From contig JAZKZV010000015.1 of the NCBI GenBank assembly GCA_045612845.1, positions 1 through 19,118 of the forward strand: a DNA stretch of 19,118 nt. Direction: 5' to 3'. The stretch is from Ornithomonoglobus_A sp045612845 (GTDB taxonomy: Bacteria; Bacillota; Clostridia; UBA1381). The notes under the pieces are model-generated. The model worked only from the letters and a program-made list of their open reading frames with translations, had not been told where the DNA came from and did no database searches. Positions 7,203 through 13,878 of this stretch are shown here, piece after piece; positions within the stretch are counted from its first letter, which is position 1, and each line of letters opens with the position of its first letter. Position numbers and translations under genes: made by a program.

Positions 7203-8273
7203 ATGAAAAAGAGAATAGGACTTGTTGGCTTTGGAGGAATTTGTAAAGGTGCACATCTTGGGGGTTACAAGAAGTGTGAAGATATTGCAGAGATTACAGC
7301 AGTATGTGATATTGACCCCAAAAAGCTTGAAATGGCAAAGGAATTGCTTGGATTGTCTGACGAGAGTTTATTTACAGACTATAACGATTTAATAAACAGT
7401 GGACTTGTTGACGCTGTTGATATCTGTACTCCAAACGACGTTCACTGCAAGGTGGCAGAGGCAGCAGTTGCGGCTGGCTTGTCATATAGTATCGAAAAGC
7501 CTTTGGGTGTGTCATTGCAGGAAACAAGAGATTTATTGGAAAAGACAAATAATTCTGATGTAAAATCATTTGTATGCTTCTCATACAGATACATGGCAGA
7601 TTTCAGATATATGCGCGATATAGTAAAGAGCGGAAAAATAGGTAAAATAAGAAATATCCACTTAACATATCTTAAAGACAGTGGTCTTATAGAAGGCAGA
7701 CGTTTAGAGTGGAGATTTGACGAAAAAAGAGCAGGTAGCGGTGTTCTTGGCGACCTTGGTGTTCACATGATAGACGCAGTACGTTTCTTGGGTGAAGAAA
7801 TTGACGGCGTATTCACAAATATGGGTATTACCGTAACAGAGCGTCAGGCTATGGATAGTGATGAGATTCTTCCTGTTACAACAGATGACTGGTGTAACCT
7901 TAACGCTATGACAAAGAGTGGTGCAAGTGTTACAATGCGAATTTCGAGAGTAGCTAAAAACATAAAAGATAATATCAGCTTTGAAGTTCATGGCGAAGAC
8001 GGATATATGATATACGGAGTAAGAGTAAACGACGCAGGTGAATCGGGCGGTTCGAGCATAAAGGTTTCACTTGGTAAGGATGACCCGTTACATGGCGTAG
8101 AAACTCCCGAGAAATATCAGGCAGTTCAGTCAAGAGAATTTGTTAAGATGCTTTGCGGCGAAGAAGACGAGTGTTTAGCACATCTTGACCAGGGTGTAGA
8201 GTGTCAGAAAATTCTGGAGGCTGCAATCAAATCTGCAAAAACACAGACATACGTTAAAATTGACGAGCTATAA
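7203..8273 (+). CDS. Gfo/Idh/MocA-family NAD(P)-dependent sugar or inositol dehydrogenase
   Basis: The 356-residue product starts with a Rossmann glycine motif (GLVGFGG, 6-12) and an acidic residue after the second strand (CDIDP, 35-39), favouring NAD(H). The family signature EKPLG (98-102) contains the catalytic lysine K99, and GDLGVHMID (183-191) supplies the D184/H188 catalytic pair. Such enzymes oxidise a ring hydroxyl of inositols, glucosides or amino sugars to a ketone. With IolB nearby, an inositol 2-dehydrogenase (IolG-like) role is attractive. Pairing with the TIM-barrel protein immediately downstream is equally typical of 3-keto-sugar pathways. It follows the ETF gene after a 38-base gap with a GAAAGGA ribosome site. 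The specific substrate is unresolved. Confidence 0.88.
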   Translation: MKKRIGLVGFGGICKGAHLGGYKKCEDIAEITAVCDIDPKKLEMAKELLGLSDESLFTDYNDLINSGLVDAVDICTPNDVHCKVAEAAVAAGLSYSIEKPLGVSLQETRDLLEKTNNSDVKSFVCFSYRYMADFRYMRDIVKSGKIGKIRNIHLTYLKDSGLIEGRRLEWRFDEKRAGSGVLGDLGVHMIDAVRFLGEEIDGVFTNMGITVTERQAMDSDEILPVTTDDWCNLNAMTKSGASVTMRISRVAKNIKDNISFEVHGEDGYMIYGVRVNDAGESGGSSIKVSLGKDDPLHGVETPEKYQAVQSREFVKMLCGEEDECLAHLDQGVECQKILEAAIKSAKTQTYVKIDEL

Positions 8274-8290
8274 TAGAGGAGGACAAAGCT

Positions 8291-9115
8291 ATGAAATTTG
8301 GTAAATTTCTTCGTTTAAAGAACATAGGAGACACAGATGCAGCTTTTAAGGATATAGTTGATAAAGGCTTTGAGAGCTGTCAGCTTGTATACAAGCCCGA
8401 AAACTACGACCTTGAAGAAGCAAAGATTATAAAGGCAGCAGCAGAGAAGTACAATGTGGATATTTCTGCAATGTTCTGTGGTTTTTATGATACTGAAACA
8501 ACGTGGGATATATACTGGGGCTATCAGAATGCCGGAGTTAATGTAGAGGCATTTAGACAGTCAAGAGTTGCATATGTAAAGCAAGCGGCTAAGTTTGCCT
8601 CGGAGATTGGTATAGAGGATATTATTATTCATGCAGGCTTTGTTCCTAATAATCCGTTTGCACCTGAGTATGGAACTATGTGTGCGGCGGTATATTCCAT
8701 AGCTAACTACTGCAAGGGACTTGGCATGAATTTATTATTCGAAACGGGTGGTGAATCACCAATAACTCTGTTAAGACTTATAGAGGATGTAGGTACAGGC
8801 AACTTGTTTGTAAACCTTGACCCTGCAAATATACTTATGTATGGTTATGGTAACCCTGTCGATGCAGTTGACGTATTTGGTAAGTATGTACGTAACGTAC
8901 ACGGAAAAGACGGTTGTGTGCCAACAGAGCCAAGAGTTCTTGGTAGAGAAACTACAATAGGCAAAGGTATGGTAGATTTCAGAGCAATGCTTAAAAAACT
9001 TCACGATATCGGTTATGACAGATACATCACAATAGAGCGTGAGGGTCTTGCAAATCCCGAAGACGACGTTATGCTTGCTAAAAAGTACTTAGAGGATATC
9101 TGGTATTCGTTATAA
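8291..9115 (+). CDS. Sugar-phosphate isomerase/epimerase-family TIM barrel (AP-endonuclease-2-like)
   Basis: The 274-residue protein has the expected divalent-metal barrel residues: H114 (IIHAGF), E151 (LFETGGE), D177 (NLDPAN), H204 (NVHGKDG) and E249 (TIERE). Family members include IolE (inosose dehydratase), IolI (inosose isomerase), hexulose epimerases and C-glycoside deglycosidase subunits. It lies 17 bases after the dehydrogenase with a strong GAGGAGG ribosome site, so it probably acts on that enzyme's keto product. IolE- or IolI-like activity would connect it to IolB/IolC/IolJ. I cannot assign it more narrowly by eye. Length is normal for the family. Confidence 0.85.
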   Translation: MKFGKFLRLKNIGDTDAAFKDIVDKGFESCQLVYKPENYDLEEAKIIKAAAEKYNVDISAMFCGFYDTETTWDIYWGYQNAGVNVEAFRQSRVAYVKQAAKFASEIGIEDIIIHAGFVPNNPFAPEYGTMCAAVYSIANYCKGLGMNLLFETGGESPITLLRLIEDVGTGNLFVNLDPANILMYGYGNPVDAVDVFGKYVRNVHGKDGCVPTEPRVLGRETTIGKGMVDFRAMLKKLHDIGYDRYITIEREGLANPEDDVMLAKKYLEDIWYSL

Positions 9116-9140
9116 TAAGAAGTAATAAGGAAGAAACAAA

Positions 9141-10307
9141 ATGATTATAAAAAACGGAATTGTAGTTACTCCTTACGAAAAAAGAAAGTGCGACATAAGA
9201 GTTACCAACGGAATTATTACCGAAATCGGAAACGTAGATACAGTTGATAAGGAAATAATCGATGCTAGCGGTTTGTATGTATGTCCGGGTCTTGTTGATA
9301 TACATACACATGGTGGCGGTGGCGGAGATTTTATGGATGCTACGCATGATTCATTCGAAAAGGCGCTCGGTTTTCATTCAAAAAATGGTACAACATCTCT
9401 TTTGCCGACCTCTGTAACTGCACCTGTAGAGCAGATAGAAGAAATGGTTTCGTTTGTCAGGGAGTATGCAAAAAAGGAAGATACAAAGTGTAGAATTATG
9501 GGTGTACACTTAGAAGGACCGTATCTGTCTGTTAAAAACAAGGGTGCTCAGCACGAAAGCCATTTAAGAGTTCCATCAAGGGATAGTTATGAGTTTATAT
9601 TAAAGAATAAAGATATTGTAAAGACCGTAACTATCGCACCCGAGCTTGACGGTGCTGCAAAAATGACCGAGGAGCTTGTCAAAAACGGAATAGTTGTGTC
9701 CGGCGGACACGACGATGGTCAAAAAAAGCTTATTACACCTGTATTAGATGCGGGACTTTCGCACTGTACACATTTGTGGTGTGCTATGTCGACAGTTGCA
9801 ATGCGTGATGGTGTAAGAGATATTGGTCTTTTTGAACTTGGCTTGTTAGACGACAGGTTAAGCGTAGAGCTAATTGCGGATAACCACCACATAACACCTG
9901 ATATGTCAAGACTTGTATATAAAATTAAGGGTGCAGATAAAATGTGTGTTGTATCCGACTCACTAAGAGCGGGCGGAATGCCTATGGACGGAAAACTCTA
10001 CTCATTGGGCTCGTATAAGGATAAGGATGCAATGCAGTTTATTGTATCAGACGGAGTGGCAAGACTACCAGATAACACCCGTTATGCAGGTAGTATTCAG
10101 CCTATAAGCCAGATGGTGAGAAATCTTGTTAATGATGCAGAAATACCATTTATTGATGCAATAAGAACAGCCTCGCTGACACCGGCTAAGGTGGCGGGGA
10201 TAGATAATATGGTTGGTTCAATAAGCATTGGTAAATATGCTGATTTCTGCTTTATGGATAAGGATTTAAATGTTGTTAAAACAATAGTAAACGGAAAAGA
10301 GGTTTAA
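9141..10307 (+). CDS. N-acetylglucosamine-6-phosphate deacetylase-like amidohydrolase (divergent NagA)
   Basis: The 388-residue amidohydrolase keeps the NagA layout: a small N-terminal beta domain, DIHTHGGGGGDFMD (53-66, H55/H57), HLEGPYLS (123-130, metal ligand E125), KGAQ (134-137), H190 in SGGHDDG, H211 in CTHLW, IADNHH (245-250), and catalytic D273 in VSDSLRAGG. The reaction would be removal of acetate from GlcNAc-6-P (or a related N-acetyl hexosamine phosphate). Several normally constant stretches differ: GHSNA is GHDDG, and the THLFNAM block reads THLWCAM. It may therefore accept another N-acetyl sugar phosphate, for example GalNAc-6-P. It is followed 5 bases later by the NagB-like gene. 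Confidence 0.85.
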   Translation: MIIKNGIVVTPYEKRKCDIRVTNGIITEIGNVDTVDKEIIDASGLYVCPGLVDIHTHGGGGGDFMDATHDSFEKALGFHSKNGTTSLLPTSVTAPVEQIEEMVSFVREYAKKEDTKCRIMGVHLEGPYLSVKNKGAQHESHLRVPSRDSYEFILKNKDIVKTVTIAPELDGAAKMTEELVKNGIVVSGGHDDGQKKLITPVLDAGLSHCTHLWCAMSTVAMRDGVRDIGLFELGLLDDRLSVELIADNHHITPDMSRLVYKIKGADKMCVVSDSLRAGGMPMDGKLYSLGSYKDKDAMQFIVSDGVARLPDNTRYAGSIQPISQMVRNLVNDAEIPFIDAIRTASLTPAKVAGIDNMVGSISIGKYADFCFMDKDLNVVKTIVNGKEV

Positions 10308-10312
10308 TTCGT

Positions 10313-11110
10313 ATGGATAAGAAAATAGGTAATATTTTATTTAAAACAGAGAAGTCTGAATGGGGTGTCTACTTTGATATGGCTCTTTGTATGCTAAATG
10401 AAATCATGAAAAACAACAAAGAGGGTAAAAATACTGTTATGATAGTGCCTGTTGGCCCTACAGACCAATATCCCATACTTGCAAAGATGATAAACAATTT
10501 TAATGTATCACTTAAGAATGTTTACTTCTTTAATATGGATGAGTATTTAATAACACCTGATACACCTATTGATGAAACTCACTATATGAGTTTTCATAAG
10601 AGAATGAATGATGAATTTTATTCATTGGTAAAGCCTGAGCTTTTAATGGACGAAAGCCAAAGACTTTTCCCAATGCCCGGTAAAGAAGCTGAGTATGATA
10701 AGCTTATAGAAGACCTTGGTGGTGTTGATTTGTGTCTTGGCGGTCTGGGAATTAACGGACACCTTGCATTTAACGAAGCTGCAGAAGAGGATGACCCGAT
10801 TACTGCAGAGGAATTTGCAAATCTTGGTACAAGAGTTCTTCCCATAACACGCGAAACAAGGACAATAAATGCGTATGGATACCAAAGAGGCGACCTAAGA
10901 GGTATGCCTGAATGGTGTATAACAATAGGTATGAAGCAGATTTTAGAGGCGCGCTCAATATATATAGCTCTTAACCGTCCATGGCAACATGGAATAGTTA
11001 AGCACGTGCTTTTCGATAAGGTACAACCTCAGATTCCTGCAACACTACTTCAAAATCATAAAAATGTAGTATTCTGCGCAACAGAAGAGATTGCGCAGGG
11101 ACTATTTTAA
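10313..11110 (+). CDS. Glucosamine-6-phosphate deaminase/isomerase-like protein (divergent NagB)
   Basis: This 265-residue protein has the NagB core: FNMDEY (73-78, with the ring-opening/enolisation acid D76), and GLGINGHLAFNE (144-155) giving H150 and E155, as in the deaminase active site. The reaction would be amino sugar-6-phosphate to ketose-6-phosphate plus ammonia. Two parts are unusual. The N-terminal phosphate loop, normally a TGSTP-like sequence, reads VPVGPTDQY (45-53), and the C-terminal helix region with WQHGIVKHVL has no obvious counterpart of the allosteric/phosphate lysine loop. The family fits, but the exact substrate is less certain than for canonical NagB. It is the last gene of the operon, followed directly by an intrinsic terminator. 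Confidence 0.8.
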   Translation: MDKKIGNILFKTEKSEWGVYFDMALCMLNEIMKNNKEGKNTVMIVPVGPTDQYPILAKMINNFNVSLKNVYFFNMDEYLITPDTPIDETHYMSFHKRMNDEFYSLVKPELLMDESQRLFPMPGKEAEYDKLIEDLGGVDLCLGGLGINGHLAFNEAAEEDDPITAEEFANLGTRVLPITRETRTINAYGYQRGDLRGMPEWCITIGMKQILEARSIYIALNRPWQHGIVKHVLFDKVQPQIPATLLQNHKNVVFCATEEIAQGLF

Positions 11111-11128
11111 ATAAAACACCCCCTTCGA

Positions 11129-11164
11129 GACCGCTACTAATAGTAGTGGTCTTTGTTTTTTGTT
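11129..11164 (+). terminator. Rho-independent terminator of the catabolic operon
   Basis: A 10-bp stem (11129-11138 with 11142-11151, one G-T pair) closes a three-base AAT loop. It is followed by a T-rich run TTTGTTTTTTG. It starts 18 bases after the nagB-like stop codon. Confidence 0.9.
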
Positions 11165-11179
11165 ACTACAAACATTAGG

Positions 11180-11208
11180 TTGACAACTAAAAACGGTAGT
11201 GATACAAT
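11180..11208 (+). promoter_or_regulatory. Sigma-A promoter of the XRE-kinase/murQ unit
   Basis: There is a perfect -35 box TTGACA at 11180-11185 and a -10 box TACAAT at 11203-11208, separated by 17 bases. Transcription would start about 7 bases later, leaving a very short leader before the ATG at 11229. The spacer holds a partial dyad (ACTA at 11186 and TAGT at 11197), a possible operator. The promoter matches the second promoter of the rRNA-like region (18998-19026) at 24 of 29 positions by my count. Confidence 0.85.
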
Positions 11209-11215
11209 GATATAA

Positions 11216-11222
11216 AGAGGTG
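11216..11222 (+). promoter_or_regulatory. Ribosome binding site of the XRE-kinase gene
   Basis: AGAGGTG lies 6 bases before the ATG at 11229. The alternative GTG start at 11220 is part of this site, so it is very unlikely to be used. Confidence 0.75.
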
Positions 11223-11228
11223 AAGAAA

Positions 11229-12371
11229 ATGTTAAATGATAATTTATCTCAATGCTTTGCAGTTAATCTTAAAAAGTACCGCAAAAAGGCGAAATTAACT
11301 CAGGCAAATCTTGGTGAGTTACTTGGTTATTCCGAAAAGGCTGTTGCAAAGTGGGAGAGCGGTAAGGCTCTGCCTTCAGTTGAATCTATGGTTCAGATTG
11401 CAAAAACATTCAGAGTAAAAATTGATGATTTATTGGTGGATTCTCAAAATCAATATCTTCTTGGTATAGATGGCGGCGGAACAAAAACCCATTATATGCT
11501 ATGCGATGAGAACGCAAATATAATAAAGGAAAAAATTGATATAGGTTGTAATCCGTATGATATCGGAATAGATGAGTGTGCAAAAATTCTTTCTAAGGGG
11601 ATAAATGATATTTTAGGAGATATTGAATACTCGTCTGTTACAGTTTTTGCAGGTATTGCGGGCGGAATAGATAAAAACAATCAAAGAGTGTTAAAGGAAT
11701 ACTTTGCAACAGAGGGTTTTAGGGTATTTGATGTAAATTCTGATAACGAGAACATTATAAAGGCCGGACTGAGCGGTGAGGAGGGACTTTCACTTATACT
11801 TGGGACGGGTGTATGTTTGTTTGTTATAAAAGGCGAGGAAAGAATAAGAAAATCAGGCTGGGGATACTTAATAGATGATGGCGGAAGTGCATATGATATC
11901 GGAATTGATGCAATAAAGTCTTATTATTCATATATTGATGGGCATATACAAAAAAGTGTTCTTCATTCCGCAATAGAGGATGAGGTGAAATGTACACCCC
12001 AGGAGTTTTTAAATACAATATATAAAAAGGGTAAGAGATACATTGCAACATTTGCACCTATAGTTTTTGAGTGTGCAAAAAAACATAATGATGAAATCTC
12101 AAAGCATATAATAGATAAAAATATGGAGACTGTTGCAAAAATATTAGATAACGGACTTAAACATTTTAAAAATTCACCAAAACCTGTTGAGTGTGTTCTT
12201 TCGGGCGGAATAACAAAGGAAGAAAGCATAATAGAGCGTCTTAATGCAAAGCTTACAAATCCCGGGGACATACAATTTAAGGTTTTGGATAAGCCGATGG
12301 TTGTAGGTGCTGTAAAAAGAGCAAAGGAAATATATATAAACAGCTTAAAAGAGGAGAGAGAAAAATGCTGA
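11229..12371 (+). CDS. XRE-type HTH domain fused to BadF/N-acetylglucosamine-kinase-like ATPase
   Basis: The ATG at 11229 gives 380 residues. Residues 10-70 form an XRE/Cro helix-turn-helix: a KLTQANLGELLG helix pair followed by EKAVAKWESGKALPS. From residue 76 an actin-fold sugar kinase of the BadF/BadG/NAGK family begins: phosphate-1 motif LLGIDGGGTKTH (77-88), a phosphate-2 type LGTGV segment, the GWGYLIDDGGSAYDIG block typical of the family, and LSGGI near the C-terminus as adenosine motif. Stand-alone members (NagK, clostridial MurK) phosphorylate GlcNAc or MurNAc. The following murQ overlaps by 7 bases and uses MurNAc-6-P, which fits MurK-like activity. The DNA-binding domain suggests a regulator that senses its sugar, by analogy with ROK-type NagC/XylR, and it may control its own promoter. 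Whether catalysis is retained is unknown; the nucleotide motifs look intact. Confidence 0.88.
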   Translation: MLNDNLSQCFAVNLKKYRKKAKLTQANLGELLGYSEKAVAKWESGKALPSVESMVQIAKTFRVKIDDLLVDSQNQYLLGIDGGGTKTHYMLCDENANIIKEKIDIGCNPYDIGIDECAKILSKGINDILGDIEYSSVTVFAGIAGGIDKNNQRVLKEYFATEGFRVFDVNSDNENIIKAGLSGEEGLSLILGTGVCLFVIKGEERIRKSGWGYLIDDGGSAYDIGIDAIKSYYSYIDGHIQKSVLHSAIEDEVKCTPQEFLNTIYKKGKRYIATFAPIVFECAKKHNDEISKHIIDKNMETVAKILDNGLKHFKNSPKPVECVLSGGITKEESIIERLNAKLTNPGDIQFKVLDKPMVVGAVKRAKEIYINSLKEEREKC

Positions 12372-13171
12372 ATACAGAAAAAAGGAACCCTAAAACAATG
12401 CATATAGACGAAATGTCAGCCTTGGAAATGGTAAATATAATGAATGAGGAAAACATGAATGCTGTAAATGCAGTTGCAGAGCAGTCAGAGCAAATAGCAA
12501 AAACTATAGATGTTGTAGCAAAAGCATTCAGGAATGGCGGCAGATTGTTTTATATAGGAGCAGGAACATCAGGTAGATTAGGTGTAATTGACGCCGCAGA
12601 ATGTCCGCCTACTTTTGGTGTAAGTCCTGATATGGTAACGGGAATAATTGCTGGTGGTGATGTATGCCTGAGAAGTGCAAGCGAGGGTGCTGAGGATAGC
12701 GGGGAAAATGGTGTTGAGGATGTAAAGAAATATAATCTGTCAGAGAATGATGTAATAGTGGGTATATCAGTTGCAGGCGGTGCACAGTACGTACTAAAAG
12801 CATTAGAGTATGCAAAAAGTTGCGGGGCAACGACAGTTGGTTTAACATCAAATGGTGATAGTCCTCTTGCTAAGTGTGCAGATATTGCTATATGCACAAA
12901 CACAGGTGCAGAGGTGGTAACAGGCTCAACAAGAATGAAGGCAGGTACTGCTCATAAACTTGTTTTAAATGCAATATCAACAGGTGCTATGATAAAACAA
13001 GGTTATGTTTACGAGAATTTGATGATTAACTTAAAGCCCTCTAATATTAAACTTAAAAAGAGAGTAATAAGTATTGTGGAAGATATAACAAACCTCTCTG
13101 CAGAGGAGTCCGAAAAACTTTTAGAAGAAAATGCATGGAATATAAGAAAAAGCATCGAAACAATTAAATAA
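12365..13171 (+). CDS. murQ: N-acetylmuramic acid 6-phosphate etherase
   Basis: This SIS-fold lyase removes D-lactate from MurNAc-6-phosphate to give GlcNAc-6-phosphate. Characteristic blocks are FYIGAGTSGRLGVIDAAECP (62-81) with E79, and EGAEDS (107-112) with E110; these correspond in spacing to the catalytic glutamates E83 and E114 of the E. coli enzyme. GAEVVTGSTRMKAGTAHKL (181-199) follows and is near-invariant in MurQ. The protein has 268 residues against roughly 300 usually. The missing part is at the C-terminus, after the family's small helical tail begins (ends EENAWNIRKSIETIK). The SIS core and catalytic residues are complete. A GAGGAGAG site precedes the ATG, which overlaps the kinase gene by 7 bases, so the pair is translationally coupled. 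It fits peptidoglycan sugar salvage. Confidence 0.93.
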   Translation: MLNTEKRNPKTMHIDEMSALEMVNIMNEENMNAVNAVAEQSEQIAKTIDVVAKAFRNGGRLFYIGAGTSGRLGVIDAAECPPTFGVSPDMVTGIIAGGDVCLRSASEGAEDSGENGVEDVKKYNLSENDVIVGISVAGGAQYVLKALEYAKSCGATTVGLTSNGDSPLAKCADIAICTNTGAEVVTGSTRMKAGTAHKLVLNAISTGAMIKQGYVYENLMINLKPSNIKLKKRVISIVEDITNLSAEESEKLLEENAWNIRKSIETIK

Positions 13172-13217
13172 AAACAGTGGGGTATTGCGTTAAGAAATAC
13201 CCCACTGAACTTTTGTG
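13165..13217. terminator. Bidirectional intrinsic terminator between convergent units
   Basis: A perfect 12-bp stem (13175-13186 with 13196-13207) has a nine-base loop. Read on the minus strand it is followed by TTTTTATTTA, a good U-tract for the radical SAM operon. Read on the plus strand the tail is weaker, with short T runs (CTTTT, then CCCTTTTT). It begins 3 bases after the murQ stop and ends 18 bases from the stop of the converging gene. Confidence 0.88.
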
Positions 13218-13224
13218 TCCCTTT

Positions 13225-13878
13225 TTAATATTCTATGTCCCCGGAGCGCATGGACTTTCTATGTGAACTAAAGAAAATACATTTAAAATTATCGCTGTAT
13301 TTTTCCATTGCGTCAATAACTGTTTCGGGCTTAAGATTGTATGTGTTTCCAAGAGCTATACACATTTCCAGGGTCATTATATTGTTTTCTTTTTCCAAAA
13401 GCTTAAGGTTATATATATATGGTCGTATATCCGATTCCTTAATACCGCTTTTGGATTTTTTCATAACTGTAAGAGTGTCATTTGATAAAAATTCATCAAT
13501 GTCTATATTGCCCTCATATTCAAGCTCTACAATATAAACTGCTCTGTCCAGTGTTGTAAGATCAATTTCCTTCTTTGAATTCACCTTTTTAACATCTGCA
13601 ATAGAATATCCGGGAGGCAGTGCTTTGTTTATACGTTCCTTTAATTCTTCGTTTGAAAAATCACCGTCAAAGCCAACACTCATATACTCACAATCAGATG
13701 TAACGCCAACAGACAGAGGTTGTGCAACTGTCATTATCGGGTGTGGGTTAAATCCCTGCGAAAACATAAAAGGCAAATCGGCGCGTCTTACTGCACGGTG
13801 GAATAATCTTACAAAGTCGAGATGTGATATGTATTTTACACGCTCATCACGTGTATATTTTATAATGTAATTACTCAT
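13225..13878 (-). CDS. TIGR03936/DUF2344-family radical SAM-linked protein
   Basis: I start at 13878 (217 residues, MSNYIIKYT) because an AAAGGAA site lies 7 bases upstream. An earlier in-frame ATG at 13902 falls inside the preceding gene. The N-terminal half carries the family pattern: KYISHLDFVRLFHRAVRRADLP (split across residues 15-36), then SQGFNPHP and a LSVGV segment. In many Firmicutes this protein is encoded next to, or fused to, the C-terminus of the TIGR03960 radical SAM protein, and here the two overlap by 8 bases. Its biochemical role is not established as far as I know; association with tRNA or RNA modification is only a guess. It is the last gene of the operon before the bidirectional terminator. 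Confidence 0.85.
   Translation of the reverse strand: MSNYIIKYTRDERVKYISHLDFVRLFHRAVRRADLPFMFSQGFNPHPIMTVAQPLSVGVTSDCEYMSVGFDGDFSNEELKERINKALPPGYSIADVKKVNSKKEIDLTTLDRAVYIVELEYEGNIDIDEFLSNDTLTVMKKSKSGIKESDIRPYIYNLKLLEKENNIMTLEMCIALGNTYNLKPETVIDAMEKYSDNFKCIFFSSHRKSMRSGDIEY

Noticed and set aside
13235..13870. Plus-strand frames of 100 and 81 codons downstream of murQ
   Set aside because: They lie antisense to the TIGR03936-type gene and beyond the terminator, with no ribosome sites.
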